Shown here piece after piece: positions 7,870 through 16,046 of a stretch of 64,000 bases of DNA. The number at the start of each line of letters is the position of its first letter. The stretch's first letter is position 1. The stretch is from Eubacteriales bacterium. GTDB lineage: Bacteria > Bacillota > Clostridia > Oscillospirales > Oscillospiraceae. Made by a program: the position numbers and the translations under genes. Location of the stretch: positions 61,312 to 125,311 of the forward strand of contig JAUNPV010000006.1 of assembly GCA_030536515.1 (NCBI GenBank), in the 5' to 3' direction. Below the pieces are notes generated by a model that was given only the letters and a program-made list of their open reading frames with translations, did not search any database and was not told where the DNA came from.

Positions 7870-10623
7870 TCATCCCCAGCCGTCGTCAAAGCCGTCGTCC
7901 GGGTCCGGGTCGTAAAAATCGTCGCCATTGCCGCCCTCGTCGTCGGGCATCTGGCTCTGCTGGTAGTCGTCCCAGGCGCTTTCGTTGTGCAGGGGGCACA
8001 CCAGGTAGGGGGCATCAAAGCTGTGGTTGGAGCTGCCGTCAAAGCCGTACCATGCCAGGGCCTCCCCGTCGCTGTCCACATAGTAGACGTAGCCGTCGGA
8101 GTAGTACAGCTCGTTCAGGCCCACGCCGATGGCATCCCGAATCTCCTGGACCTCCTCCTGGGTCAGCTTCACCAGGGAGCGGCTCTCCACATCCGCATCG
8201 TCAAACATGGAGCAGTACTCCGTGGCAACGCCCCCGCCGGTGACGCAGTATTCTACGCTCACGTGCTTGTCGCAGGTGCCCTCGGGCTCGTCGCCGGGGT
8301 AGACGTTGACGCTTACCACACGGTCTGCGCCCCGGACATCATTGCGGCAGGCATCGGTGGCCAGCAGGCCGGAGTCCAGGCAGATGGAAACCGTGCGGAA
8401 AGCGCCGCCGTCGTACAGCCCCTCGGCGCTGAGGCCCTGGTGGATGGGCTGCATGACCTTTTTCCACAGCTGGGCGGCGGGGTTGGTGTTGATATAGATT
8501 TGCTCCGGCTGGTCATAGCCGCACCAGACGGCGGCGGTATAGTGGGAGGTATAGCCGCAGAACCACCGGTCCCGGTTGGAGGAGGTGGTGCCGGTTTTGC
8601 CGGCGATATACTGGCCGGGGAAAATGGCTGCGCCGCCGGTGCCGGAGTTGGCTGCGTTATACAGGCAGTAGTTGATATAGTTGACGCTTTTCTCCCCCAG
8701 AATCTTCCGGTTGTCCTGGGTGTTGTCCACCACCAGCTGGCCGTCGCTGTTGTAAATCTTGGTATACAGCCGGGGCTCCCGGTAGACGCCGTCGTTGGCG
8801 AAGGTGGCGTAGGCGGCGGACATCTCCCGGACCGTGGAGCCCAGGGTCAGTGCGCCCAGGGCCAGGGGGGCCCGGCCCACGTCGGACAGGCTCTTGCCGT
8901 TGGGCTGGGGATAGTCCTCCACCAGATTGTTCTGGCCGAAGTTATACTTGGCGAAGCTGTAGCCGTACTCATGGCCGATCTCGTCCAGGGTCCGGACGGA
9001 GATGGTGTTCACCGAGCTGACGATGCCCTGGTAGACGGTCCGGGCGTACTGATAGCGCCGGTTGTCGTTTTTAGGCCAGTTGCCGTTGGTGTAGTCCACA
9101 GGCAGGTCCTTGAACACCGTAGCCGGGGTCACCTTGCCGGACTCAAAGGCGGGGGCATAGACGGAAATAGGCTTCTGGGCGGAGCCGGTCTGGAGCTTGG
9201 CCTGGGTGGCCCGGTGGTAGCCCAGGAAGGTGTCCTTCTCCCCCACGCCGCCGGCCAGGGCCACCACGTCGCCGGTGCGGTTGTCAATGACCACAATGGC
9301 GGACTGGAGCTGCTGCTGGCTGTTGGTCTTGGGGATGTTGTCCAGGTTGCCGTAAATCTCGTCCACCTGCCGCTGGACGCTCATGTCCATGGTGGTGTAG
9401 ATATGGTAGCCGCCCTTCTGAATTTTTTCCAGGTAGATATCCCGCTCGCCCTTGTCCAGGCTCTCCCAGCTCCGGCCGTCCTGCTCTGCCAGGTACTGGG
9501 CAAAGTCAATGATGACCGCATCGACAAACCAGGAGTAGATGTGCTGGGAGGCATCCTTATAGACCAGAGCCTCGGTGCCGCAGTTGGGGCAGTAGAACTT
9601 GCCGTCGCCCTCGGTAAAGGTGTTCCGGGCCCCCTCGTAGCCGCACTCGGTATTTTTGCAGACGGTCCAGCGGTCGGCCTCGTCGATGCCCTCTTTAAAG
9701 ACCAGCTCCTGGTTGACCGCCTCGTCGTACTGCTCGTCTGTAAGGAAGCCCTGCTCCTTCATCTGCTCCAGGACGTTCAGCTGGCGCATCCGGTTCCGGG
9801 CTGCGCCGTCGGTCTCCTGGCCCTTGTAGGTAAAGACGTTGTCGGAATAGGGGTTAAACAGGGAGGGGTTGTTGGTAATGGAAATCAGGCTGGCGCACTC
9901 GGCCACCGTCAGGTTCCGAAGCTCCTTGCCGAAATAGGCGGCGGCGGCGCTCTTGACACCGTAGCAGCCCTTGCCCATGTAAATCCGGTTCAGGTACTCC
10001 TCCATAATGAGGTCCTTGTCGTATTTCCGCTCAAACAGCTGGGCTCTGAAAATCTCCATGACCTTCCGCTGAACGGTGACGCTTTTCTCGCCGGAGGCGT
10101 TTTTGATGAGCTGCTGGGTGATGGTGGAGCCGCCGAAGGTGTCCCCTCCCCCACCGAAGAACATATTCAGGCACGCCTTCACGGTGGTGACCCAGTCCAC
10201 GCCCTGGTGCTCATAAAAGCGCTTATCCTCAATGGCCACGGCTGCATCCACCAGTGCCTGGGGGATTTCGTCCAGGGAGGCGGGCTGCCGGTCGGTGGTG
10301 GTGTAGATTTGCTGCAGCTGCTGAATATCGCCGCTGGAATCCACATAATATATAAAGGAGGTCAGGTCTGCGCCGTAGTCGTCCATGGACCACTGGCCTG
10401 CCTCGGTGAGAATCGCGTCATTCAAATAGTCGCCCAGAGTGCCCACGAACACCGTGGCGCAGATGAGCAGAATCAGCAGCACCGTTGCGGCGGCGCCCAC
10501 AGCGATTTTGGCTGCGGAAAATGCAGCGGACACCGCCGTGTAGACCAGCTTGACCAGCCAGTGGGGGTTCCAGTCCTGGCGGGGCTTTCGCTTTCTCCAC
10601 CCAAATTTCTTTTCATTTGCCAT
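7870..10623 (-). CDS. Class A penicillin-binding protein (PBP1A-type) with inserted zinc ribbon
   Basis: A 917-residue bifunctional peptidoglycan synthase. It has a basic cytoplasmic tail, a transmembrane helix at about 41-62, a GT51 glycosyltransferase with catalytic E132 in EDKRFYEHQG and GGSTITQQLIKN, and a transpeptidase with S481-x-x-K484, S537-V-N539 and K676-T-G678. Between the two, at about 322-348, is a four-cysteine cluster (C322-x4-C327...C345-x2-C348) resembling a zinc ribbon, which ordinary PBP1A proteins lack. The C-terminal tail is rich in Asp and Gly. It builds and cross-links the cell wall at the outer membrane face. An extended -10 lies at 10737-10742. Confidence 0.95.
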   Translation of the reverse strand: MANEKKFGWRKRKPRQDWNPHWLVKLVYTAVSAAFSAAKIAVGAAATVLLILLICATVFVGTLGDYLNDAILTEAGQWSMDDYGADLTSFIYYVDSSGDIQQLQQIYTTTDRQPASLDEIPQALVDAAVAIEDKRFYEHQGVDWVTTVKACLNMFFGGGGDTFGGSTITQQLIKNASGEKSVTVQRKVMEIFRAQLFERKYDKDLIMEEYLNRIYMGKGCYGVKSAAAAYFGKELRNLTVAECASLISITNNPSLFNPYSDNVFTYKGQETDGAARNRMRQLNVLEQMKEQGFLTDEQYDEAVNQELVFKEGIDEADRWTVCKNTECGYEGARNTFTEGDGKFYCPNCGTEALVYKDASQHIYSWFVDAVIIDFAQYLAEQDGRSWESLDKGERDIYLEKIQKGGYHIYTTMDMSVQRQVDEIYGNLDNIPKTNSQQQLQSAIVVIDNRTGDVVALAGGVGEKDTFLGYHRATQAKLQTGSAQKPISVYAPAFESGKVTPATVFKDLPVDYTNGNWPKNDNRRYQYARTVYQGIVSSVNTISVRTLDEIGHEYGYSFAKYNFGQNNLVEDYPQPNGKSLSDVGRAPLALGALTLGSTVREMSAAYATFANDGVYREPRLYTKIYNSDGQLVVDNTQDNRKILGEKSVNYINYCLYNAANSGTGGAAIFPGQYIAGKTGTTSSNRDRWFCGYTSHYTAAVWCGYDQPEQIYINTNPAAQLWKKVMQPIHQGLSAEGLYDGGAFRTVSICLDSGLLATDACRNDVRGADRVVSVNVYPGDEPEGTCDKHVSVEYCVTGGGVATEYCSMFDDADVESRSLVKLTQEEVQEIRDAIGVGLNELYYSDGYVYYVDSDGEALAWYGFDGSSNHSFDAPYLVCPLHNESAWDDYQQSQMPDDEGGNGDDFYDPDPDDGFDDGWG

Positions 10624-10736
10624 AGGGTATTTCCTCCAAATCGCAGCAGGGCGCTGCGGATAACGGCCGCAGTTGAAAACGGCCAGGTCCTTTGTTTGAA
10701 CAGGGATTGATGTGCTGACACAGAATCAGTCGTACT

Positions 10737-10742
10737 ATTATA
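10737..10742 (-). promoter_or_regulatory. -10 box of the PBP gene promoter
   Basis: Minus strand TATAAT preceded by TGC (extended -10). The -35 region is poor (TTTCGT at 17 bases). It lies 114 bases upstream of the PBP start, in the divergent spacer shared with the small gene at 10835. Confidence 0.5.
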
Positions 10743-10834
10743 GCATACCCAGATAAAAAACGAAAGACCCAAATTTATAAATATATTTGAATTTCCCGGG
10801 GACAATAGTCACAGGAGAAAGGAGTGGGCATAGA

Positions 10835-11056
10835 ATGAACAAACGGCTGAATGCAGCGCTGCTTGCCCTGTATGTGGTGCTGGGGACCTGGAAGGGGTAT
10901 GTGGCAATCTTCAACGAGGGCCGGGAGGAGCCCAGGCAGATTTTCCCCACCCAGGTATCAACCCTGCCGGAGCAGGACCAGGCGGCCCTGGGAAGGGGCA
11001 TCATCGTCCGCAACGACCGGGACCTGCAGGCCCTTCTTGAGGATTTTTTGTCATAA
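10835..11056 (+). CDS. Small conserved-looking protein with N-terminal membrane helix
   Basis: A 73-residue protein: one hydrophobic N-terminal segment (ALLALYVVLGTWKGYVAIF), then a soluble tail ending in a patterned GRGIIVRNDRDLQALLEDFL. ATG 10835 follows AGAAAGGAG, and the earlier in-frame ATG at 10787 has no site. I do not recognise the family with certainty. It is divergent from the PBP gene and may be a membrane-tethered small regulator or a sporulation protein, but nothing in the sequence proves that. Confidence 0.7.
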   Translation: MNKRLNAALLALYVVLGTWKGYVAIFNEGREEPRQIFPTQVSTLPEQDQAALGRGIIVRNDRDLQALLEDFLS

Positions 11057-11089
11057 AAAATATGATTGAATTCTGTACAATTTTGCCTC

Positions 11090-11118
11090 TTGCTTTTTTG
11101 GCGCTTTCACTGTAGAAT
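11090..11118 (+). promoter_or_regulatory. Promoter of the DUF1292 gene
   Basis: TTGCTT, 17 bases, TAGAAT, 31 bases upstream of the ATG at 11149. GATCGGAGG serves as the ribosome-binding site. Confidence 0.6.
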
Positions 11119-11148
11119 ATAGCCAGACAAGATCGGAGGAAAACCTGC

Positions 11149-11421
11149 ATGGATGAATACGGTTCTGATTATATTACCATTGTAGACGAGGACGGCACCG
11201 AATACGAGCTGGAGGTCCTCAGCACCCTGGACTATGACGGGTCCAGCTACCTGGCCGTGGTCCCTGCCGACAGCGAGGACGGTCAGGAGCTGGAGGTCAG
11301 CATTCTCAAAAGCGTGGAGGAGGACGGCGAGAGCATCCTCACCGCCATTGACGACGAGAAGGAGCTGGAGGCCGTTTACGATTTGATTATGGAATCCCTT
11401 TACGAAGAGGACGAAGAATAA
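11149..11421 (+). CDS. DUF1292 (YrzB-family) protein
   Basis: A very acidic 90-residue protein with the DUF1292 pattern: ITIVDEDGTEYELEVL near the start, then YLAVVP and a glutamate-rich C-terminus. In many Firmicutes this family sits beside yrrK (ruvX) and udk genes; here ruvX is about 3 kb downstream. The function is unknown; it is soluble and lacks catalytic motifs. It has its own promoter, and a strong terminator follows about 200 bases downstream. Confidence 0.85.
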   Translation: MDEYGSDYITIVDEDGTEYELEVLSTLDYDGSSYLAVVPADSEDGQELEVSILKSVEEDGESILTAIDDEKELEAVYDLIMESLYEEDEE

Positions 11422-11444
11422 ATTTGTTTTTTCTGCTTGGTGCG

Positions 11445-11655
11445 TAGTGCATCCTTTTGGACCCACATTTTTTAATCGGGAAGTTAGACTTCCTGGCCTG
11501 TTTGCAGACCTCCCGCCGCCGCTTTGACGGATGGTGGATGCTGGGAGCAGTGATGGTCAGGAGCGGCAACCCACCTGCCATTACGTGCAGGTCATAATTG
11601 GATGTGGTACGGCCAAAGCGGAGGGTCTGGGGAGCTTCGGCTCCCCAGATTTTTT
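11445..11655 (+). ncRNA. Candidate structured RNA, possibly 6S-like
   Basis: This roughly 200-base gap has no convincing reading frame but has nested complementarity. GGACCC (11459-11464) can pair with GGGTCT near 11624; CCGCTTTG (11519-11526) pairs perfectly with CAAAGCGG (11614-11621); GGAAG-TTAGA-CTTCC (11479-11493) and ACCTGC...GCAGGT form local hairpins. The unit ends in a perfect intrinsic terminator. Length, a rod-like closing stem and a large internal bubble fit 6S RNA (ssrS), but I cannot confirm a family match. A long structured 3' UTR of the DUF1292 gene is the alternative. Confidence 0.4.
11626..11655 (+). terminator. Intrinsic terminator
   Basis: TCTGGGGAGC-TTCG-GCTCCCCAGA followed by TTTTTT. 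A 10-bp perfect stem with a UUCG tetraloop, it ends the DUF1292 or structured-RNA transcript and lies upstream of the next promoter. Confidence 0.95.
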
Positions 11656-11737
11656 GCATTGCGCCAGGCGGCGGGGTTGTCCCGGGGAAAAATCCCTGAA
11701 CTTTTTCTAAAATATCGTGAAATTTTGTATTTTCCTC

Positions 11738-11766
11738 TTGAAACCCCAGACGCAATGGGTTATAAT
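11738..11766 (+). promoter_or_regulatory. Promoter of the foldase gene
   Basis: TTGAAA, 17 bases, TATAAT, 61 bases upstream of the ATG at 11827. A near-consensus vegetative promoter. Confidence 0.88.
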
Positions 11767-11826
11767 GCAGGGGTCTATGCAAAATTTCTTAGACTACCAA
11801 GGACTACATTGAGAGGAATTGATCAC

Positions 11827-13458
11827 ATGAGTGCATCCAGCAAGAAAAAGCTCCGGAAGGAGCAGGAGTCTGCCAAGCTCACCGAGCAGCAGCTTTCTGC
11901 CCGGAAGGAAGCCAGAAAACTGAACCTTTACACCATCATTTTCGTGGCCGTCATGGCAGTGCTGCTTGTGGTAGCCGTCACCGTCGGTGTCAGCAAGTCC
12001 ATCGCAGGCAGCGGCATCCGGGAGAAGAAAACCACTGCCCTGACTGTTGCCGACCACAAGCTCAGCAGCGTGGAGCTGAACTACTTCTACATGGACGTGG
12101 TCAACCAGTTCGCCCAGCAGTACGGCAGCTATGCTATGTTCCTGGGCCTGGACACCACCAAGCCCCTGGACGAGCAGGTCCAGGACCCCGAAACCGGCGC
12201 AACCTGGGCTGACAACTTCCTGGAATCCGCCAAGGAGCAGGCCAAGGCTGTCTACGCCATGACCGATGCCGCAGCCGCCGCCGGCTTCACCCTCAGCGAT
12301 GAGGAGATTGCCTCCGTGGAGGCCAACGTCAGCAACATGGAGGCCTTTGCCAAGCTCTACGGCTATGCAGATGCCGACGCCTACCTGAAGGCCATGTACG
12401 GCCCCGGCTCCTCCAAGGACAGCTTCCTGGCCTACAGCAAGCTGCTGACCCTGGCCAACGCCTATCACAACAGCTACGCCACCGGCCTGACCTATCAGGA
12501 TGCCGACCTGCGGGCTGTGGACGCTGAGAAGCCCGAGACCTACTCCACCTTCTCCTACAACGCCTACTACCTGGCTGCCTCCCGGTTCCTGGAGGGCGGC
12601 ACCACCGACGACGAGGGCAACACCACCTACTCTGACGAGGAGAAGGCCGCCTCCGTGGCCGCTGCCGAGGCGGCTGCCAAGGCTCTGACCGGCGAGGAGA
12701 TTGTGGATGTCGCCACTCTGGACGCTGCCATCGCCGCCCTGGATGTGAACAAGGACACCGAGGACGCCGCCAGCACCGCCAGCGAGACCCTGTACACCAG
12801 CATCTCCGACCTGTACGCAGACTGGCTGGCCGACAGCAGCCGCAAGGCCGGTGATGTGGCCTACTTCGCCAGCACCTCCACCGATGCCGAGGGCAATGAG
12901 ACCGTCAACGGCTACCAGGTGGTGATGTTCCAGTCCGTCAATGACAACACCTTCGCCCTGCCCAACGTCCGTCACATTCTGGTGGCCTTCGAGGGCGGCA
13001 CCAAGGACGAGAATACCGGCGTGACCACCTACACCGAAGAGGAGAAGGCCGCTGCAAAAGCCGAGGCTGAGCAGGTTCTGTCCCAGTGGCAGTCCGGCGA
13101 CGCAACCGAGGAGAGCTTCGCCGCCCTGGCCAACGAGAAGTCCGACGACGGCAACGGCACCACTGGCGGCCTGTACGAGAACATCGTGCCCGGCCAGATG
13201 GTAGTAAACTTCAACGACTGGTGCTTCGAAAGCGGCCGCAAGGCCGGCGACACCGGCATTGTGGAAACCGAGTACGGCTATCACGTGATGTACTTTGTGG
13301 GCGACAGCGAATACACCTACCGTGACTACATGATTGAAAACGAGCTGCGCAGCGCCGACACCCAGGCCTGGTACAACAGCATCGTGGACCCCGTCACCGT
13401 CACCGAGGGCTCAACCAAGTATATCCGCCGGAACCTGGTTCTGAGCCAGGGCCAGTAA
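11827..13458 (+). CDS. Membrane-anchored peptidylprolyl isomerase (parvulin/PrsA-SurA type)
   Basis: A 543-residue protein with a charged cytoplasmic start, one transmembrane helix at about 33-55, an alpha-helical SurA-N-like region, and a PPIC rotamase domain in the last third (VRHILVAFEGGT ... SDDGNGTTGG ... VETEYGYHVMYFVGD). It lacks a lipobox, so it is membrane-anchored rather than a PrsA lipoprotein. It probably helps secreted proteins fold at the outer face. The body has many Ala, Asp, Glu and Thr residues. ATG 11827 is chosen because it lies just downstream of a strong promoter and gives a normal signal-anchor; the open frame extends upstream through the promoter. Confidence 0.9.
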   Translation: MSASSKKKLRKEQESAKLTEQQLSARKEARKLNLYTIIFVAVMAVLLVVAVTVGVSKSIAGSGIREKKTTALTVADHKLSSVELNYFYMDVVNQFAQQYGSYAMFLGLDTTKPLDEQVQDPETGATWADNFLESAKEQAKAVYAMTDAAAAAGFTLSDEEIASVEANVSNMEAFAKLYGYADADAYLKAMYGPGSSKDSFLAYSKLLTLANAYHNSYATGLTYQDADLRAVDAEKPETYSTFSYNAYYLAASRFLEGGTTDDEGNTTYSDEEKAASVAAAEAAAKALTGEEIVDVATLDAAIAALDVNKDTEDAASTASETLYTSISDLYADWLADSSRKAGDVAYFASTSTDAEGNETVNGYQVVMFQSVNDNTFALPNVRHILVAFEGGTKDENTGVTTYTEEEKAAAKAEAEQVLSQWQSGDATEESFAALANEKSDDGNGTTGGLYENIVPGQMVVNFNDWCFESGRKAGDTGIVETEYGYHVMYFVGDSEYTYRDYMIENELRSADTQAWYNSIVDPVTVTEGSTKYIRRNLVLSQGQ

Positions 13459-13473
13459 GACGTATAAAAACTT

Positions 13474-13510
13474 ACCTCCCATGGAAAACTTCCATGGGAG
13501 GTGTTTTTTT
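13474..13510 (+). terminator. Intrinsic terminator that overlaps the next gene's ribosome-binding site
   Basis: ACCTCCCATGGAA-AAC-TTCCATGGGAGGT then GTTTTTTT. A 13-bp perfect stem ends the foldase transcript. The descending arm contains GGGAGG (13496-13501), which is also the only ribosome-binding site for the TSUP gene. Confidence 0.9.
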
Positions 13511-13871
13511 GCGAAGGATTCCATATTTGGGCTACGTCCTGGCAGGTGCGGGAGCCGGGGCGGTGACGGGGCTGTTTGGGGCCGGGGGCGGCATGGTGCT
13601 CATTCCCCTTTTGACCCTGTGTACTGACCTGCGGGAGGAGGAACTGTTCCCCGCCTCCATTTCCGTGATTCTGCCTATCTGTGTGGTGAGCCTGGGAGCC
13701 ACCGCCCTGTCCGGGGCGCTCCCCTGGCGGGAGGCTCTCCCCTACCTGCTGGGCAGCGCCGCCGGAGGGCTGCTTGCGGGAAAATACGGCGGAAAAATTC
13801 CGGCGGTGTGGCTTCACCGGGGGCTGGGCATTTTGATTTTGTGGGGAGGCTTCCGGTATTTATGGCCGTGA
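13509..13871 (+). CDS. TSUP (TauE/SafE) transporter, N-terminal half protein
   Basis: A roughly 120-residue membrane protein with about four helices and the TSUP-type glycine block AGAVTGLFGAGGGMVLIPLL. It matches one repeat of the usual eight-helix TauE/SafE sulfite/organosulfonate exporter fold, so it probably pairs with the overlapping second half. I favour the TTG start at 13509, 7 bases after GGGAGG; an ATG at 13494 lies inside the terminator stem with no site of its own. The substrate is unknown. Confidence 0.75.
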   Translation: MRRIPYLGYVLAGAGAGAVTGLFGAGGGMVLIPLLTLCTDLREEELFPASISVILPICVVSLGATALSGALPWREALPYLLGSAAGGLLAGKYGGKIPAVWLHRGLGILILWGGFRYLWP

Positions 13872-14209
13872 TGGTGGGAGCGGTGCTGGGCTTTCTGTCG
13901 GGGCTGGGCATCGGCGGCGGGAGCCTTTTGATTCTGTATCTGACGCTGGCAGCAGGAATGCCCCAGGCCGCCGCCCGGGGCATCAATCTGCTGTTCTTTC
14001 TCCCCTGCGCCGCCACCGCCGCCTTCCTGCGCTGGCGGCAGGGGGCGGTGGACCTGAAAAAGCTGTGGCCCGCCATGGCCGCCGGGTGTGCATCGGCAGC
14101 TGCACTGACCATCCTGGGCCCCGAAGCAGACTCCGAGGCCTTACGAAAGGGCTTCGGCGTGCTGCTCCTGGTCACCGGCCTGCGGGAGGTGCTTTACCGG
14201 AAGCGCTGA
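13862..14209 (+). CDS. TSUP (TauE/SafE) transporter, C-terminal half protein
   Basis: A 115-residue membrane protein in a different frame, overlapping the previous gene by 10 bases. It carries the second TSUP glycine block (VGAVLGFLSGLGIGGGSLLILYL) and about four helices. The two products together equal one full-length TSUP transporter, which fits a heterodimer. Each half has its own start and its own conserved motif, so this reads as a natural split rather than a sequencing frameshift, although a single frameshift cannot be excluded from sequence alone. Confidence 0.75.
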   Translation: MAVMVGAVLGFLSGLGIGGGSLLILYLTLAAGMPQAAARGINLLFFLPCAATAAFLRWRQGAVDLKKLWPAMAAGCASAAALTILGPEADSEALRKGFGVLLLVTGLREVLYRKR

Positions 14210-14310
14210 GCCTTGTAGTCCATCCAATCTTCTGATCGGTTTGGAGACTTTCCCGGGGAAAATGTGGTAACGGCTTCGCCGATTGCTCACCTTCCCCCGC
14301 CTCAAAACCT

Positions 14311-14572
14311 TCCCCCGGGGGGAAGGTGGCACGGCGTTAGCCGTGACGGATGAGGAATTCGGGCAGGAAGATCGGATATCAGATACGTACGTGCCTCCTG
14401 GTGGGTAACGATACCAGCCAGCAGGCACGGACCTATACCGCACATGACGTTATCTCCCGCATTCCTCTTCCGCCCCAGTTTGCGAACTGGGGCACCTTCC
14501 ACCCGCAAGGGGTGCGCCACATCCGTAAGCAGCTATAGCTGCAACGGCTGTGCAGCCCCCGGGGGAAGGTAT
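14311..14572. repeat. Family C composite repeat
   Basis: It begins with CCTTCCCCCGGGGGGAAGG and the TGGCACGGCG..CCGTGACGGATGAGG block and ends with GCAGCCCCCGGGGGAAGG. Inner palindromes include CCAGTTTGCGAACTGG. It fills the 380-base gap between the TSUP genes and ruvX. No gene is seen in the remainder of this gap. Confidence 0.7.
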
Positions 14573-14589
14573 TGGGGGTGCCGGAACTT

Positions 14590-15006
14590 TCAGCGTTTCT
14601 TATAGGCCAGATACCCTTCCAATATCAGGGAGGCGGCGACTGCGTCCACGGTATTTTTTCGCTTTTGACCGTGGTAGTTGTGCTGGGAGAGGATGTTGTG
14701 GGCCTCTACCGTGGTGCGGCGCTCGTCCCACAGTTCGACGGGCAGGCCGGTGGCCTCCCGGAGGCGCTGGGCAAAGGCCCGGCACAGCTCCGCCCGGGGG
14801 CCCTCCGTGCCGTCCATGTTCCGGGGCAGACCCACCACAATCTCCCCCACCTGGTTTTCCCCGGCGATGCGGACAATGTCTGCAACGGCCTTGTCCGTGT
14901 TCCGGCTGGGCACCACCTGGGCAGAGCCCACAATGGAGCACAGCAGGTCCGAAACAGCAACCCCGGTCCGGGCATCGCCGTAATCAATTCCCATGATTCT
15001 CTTCAT
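14590..15006 (-). CDS. ruvX: Putative pre-16S rRNA nuclease / Holliday junction resolvase YqgF
   Basis: A 138-residue RNase H-fold protein of the YqgF/RuvX family. Motifs in order: MGIDYGDARTGVAVSD with the first catalytic Asp, the IVVGLPRNMDGTEGP strand and turn, and WDERRTTVEA with the second acidic site. Members process the 5' end of 16S rRNA and may resolve recombination junctions. The start at 15006 follows AAGGAG; the open frame upstream is repeat sequence. It is transcribed alone, away from its more usual alaS-linked position. Confidence 0.93.
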   Translation of the reverse strand: MKRIMGIDYGDARTGVAVSDLLCSIVGSAQVVPSRNTDKAVADIVRIAGENQVGEIVVGLPRNMDGTEGPRAELCRAFAQRLREATGLPVELWDERRTTVEAHNILSQHNYHGQKRKNTVDAVAASLILEGYLAYKKR

Positions 15007-15033
15007 AATATTCTCCTTTTTACGTATATCACT

Positions 15034-15170
15034 GTAGGGCGGCCTGCCCTCAGGCCGCCGGGCAGTCATGGGCGGTCGGAAGGAACGGATACGCATTTGG
15101 ACATTTCCCCGCAAAGTTTCATGCGCAGGCCCGGAACATTGCGGCGGCCTGAGGGCAGGCCGCCCTACGG
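15034..15170. repeat. Family B intergenic repeat
   Basis: Inverted ends GTAGGGCGGCCTGCCCTCAG and CTGAGGGCAGGCCGCCCTAC around about 85 bases. Same ends as the copy at 3421-3543, with a different centre. Confidence 0.75.
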
Positions 15171-15179
15171 ACGCGGTGC

Positions 15180-15430
15180 GTAGGGACAGCCCTTGCGGCT
15201 GTCCGGCCATGCTTTGCATGGCGTCATTTCCAAAGGAAATGACCGGGAGGGGGCGAGCCCCTCCCCTACGAAGTAAAGGCGGAACGGATGAATCCGTTCC
15301 CTACGGGTGCTCTGAAGGGGTGACACCCCTCATCCGTCAGCTTCGCTGACACCTTCCCCCGAGGGGCTGCGCAGCCGTTGCAGCTTTCGCTGCTTACGGA
15401 TGCGGCGTCCCCCTTGCGGGGAGAAGGCTT
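15180..15430. repeat. Chain of partial repeats (families C and D)
   Basis: Successive palindromes: GGACAGCCCTTGCGGCTGTCC, GGAGGGGCGAGCCCCTCC-like, GGAACGGATGAATCCGTTCC with CCTACGG (family D), then ACACCCCTCATCCGTCAGCTTCGCTGAC and CACCTTCCCCCGAGGGG (family C). Together with the preceding family B unit it fills most of the 633-base gap between ruvX and rpmG. No gene is seen. Confidence 0.65.
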
Positions 15431-15477
15431 TTCCCATATCATACATCAAAATGTTCCAAAAATAAAGGAAAAAATCA

Positions 15478-15506
15478 TTGACAATGGACGGGGGGTGTGA
15501 TATGAT
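15478..15506 (+). promoter_or_regulatory. Promoter of the rpmG-secE-nusG-rplK-rplA operon
   Basis: TTGACA, 17 bases, TATGAT, about 134 bases upstream of rpmG. A near-consensus strong promoter. The 130-base leader has no obvious attenuator. Confidence 0.88.
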
Positions 15507-15639
15507 ATCGCTACCTGTGAAAAAAGGGCTTTTTTTATGCGTCTTTTTTCAGCTCCGGAGCGGAAATTGTAGTGTCCGCTGACTAAATTTTTACTAGGCC
15601 GGGGTGATACAGGGAGGCAATTTTTAAGGAGGTGCCGTT

Positions 15640-15789
15640 ATGCGCGTGAAAGTCACTTTGAGATGCTCTGAGTGCAAGCAGAGAAACTACAACACCATGA
15701 AGAACAAGAAGAACGACCCCGACCGTCTCGAGATGAAGAAGTATTGCAGATTCTGCAAGAAGCACACCGTCCACAACGAGACCAAGTAA
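15640..15789 (+). CDS. rpmG: 50S ribosomal protein L33
   Basis: A 49-residue L33: [19 protein letters not shown] near the start and [15 protein letters not shown] at the end. The two CxxC pairs make it the zinc-binding (C+) form. AAGGAGG precedes the ATG. L33 next to secE and nusG is the standard order in Firmicutes. It starts the secretion/transcription/ribosomal block and ends 15 bases before secE. Confidence 0.97.
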   Translation: MRVKVTLRCSECKQRNYNTMKNKKNDPDRLEMKKYCRFCKKHTVHNETK

Positions 15790-15804
15790 GGAGGCGCGAT
15801 CATC

Positions 15805-16035
15805 ATGGCTGAAGTCAAAAAGGAAAACTGGTTCGCCAGAACCTGGCACAAGGTTGCCAAGTATTTCCGCGAACTGAAAAGCGAACTGAAGAAGGTCGTT
15901 TGGCCCACCCCCCAGCAGGTTCTGAAGAACACCGCCATCGTCGTCGGCTGTGTCATCGCCGTCGGCGTGTTCATCTGGCTGTTCGACTTTGTGGCCCAGA
16001 TTGGCATTGATGCTCTCATCGGCATCTTCCACTAA
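15805..16035 (+). CDS. secE: Preprotein translocase subunit SecE
   Basis: A 76-residue single-pass SecE: an amphipathic helix with the conserved ELKKVVWPT motif, then one membrane helix (IVVGCVIAVGVFIWLF). It clamps SecY in the translocon. It ends 11 bases before nusG, in the usual order. Confidence 0.97.
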   Translation: MAEVKKENWFARTWHKVAKYFRELKSELKKVVWPTPQQVLKNTAIVVGCVIAVGVFIWLFDFVAQIGIDALIGIFH

Positions 16036-16046
16036 GGTGCCCGGCT

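Noticed and set aside
11590-11655. T-box-like sequence GGATGTGGTACGG before a terminator
   Set aside because: The conserved AGGGTGGTACCGCG is not matched, no synthetase or amino-acid gene follows, and a separate promoter lies downstream of the terminator.
11602-11826. N-terminal extension of the foldase
   Set aside because: It runs through a terminator and the TTGAAA/TATAAT promoter, so it is not translated.
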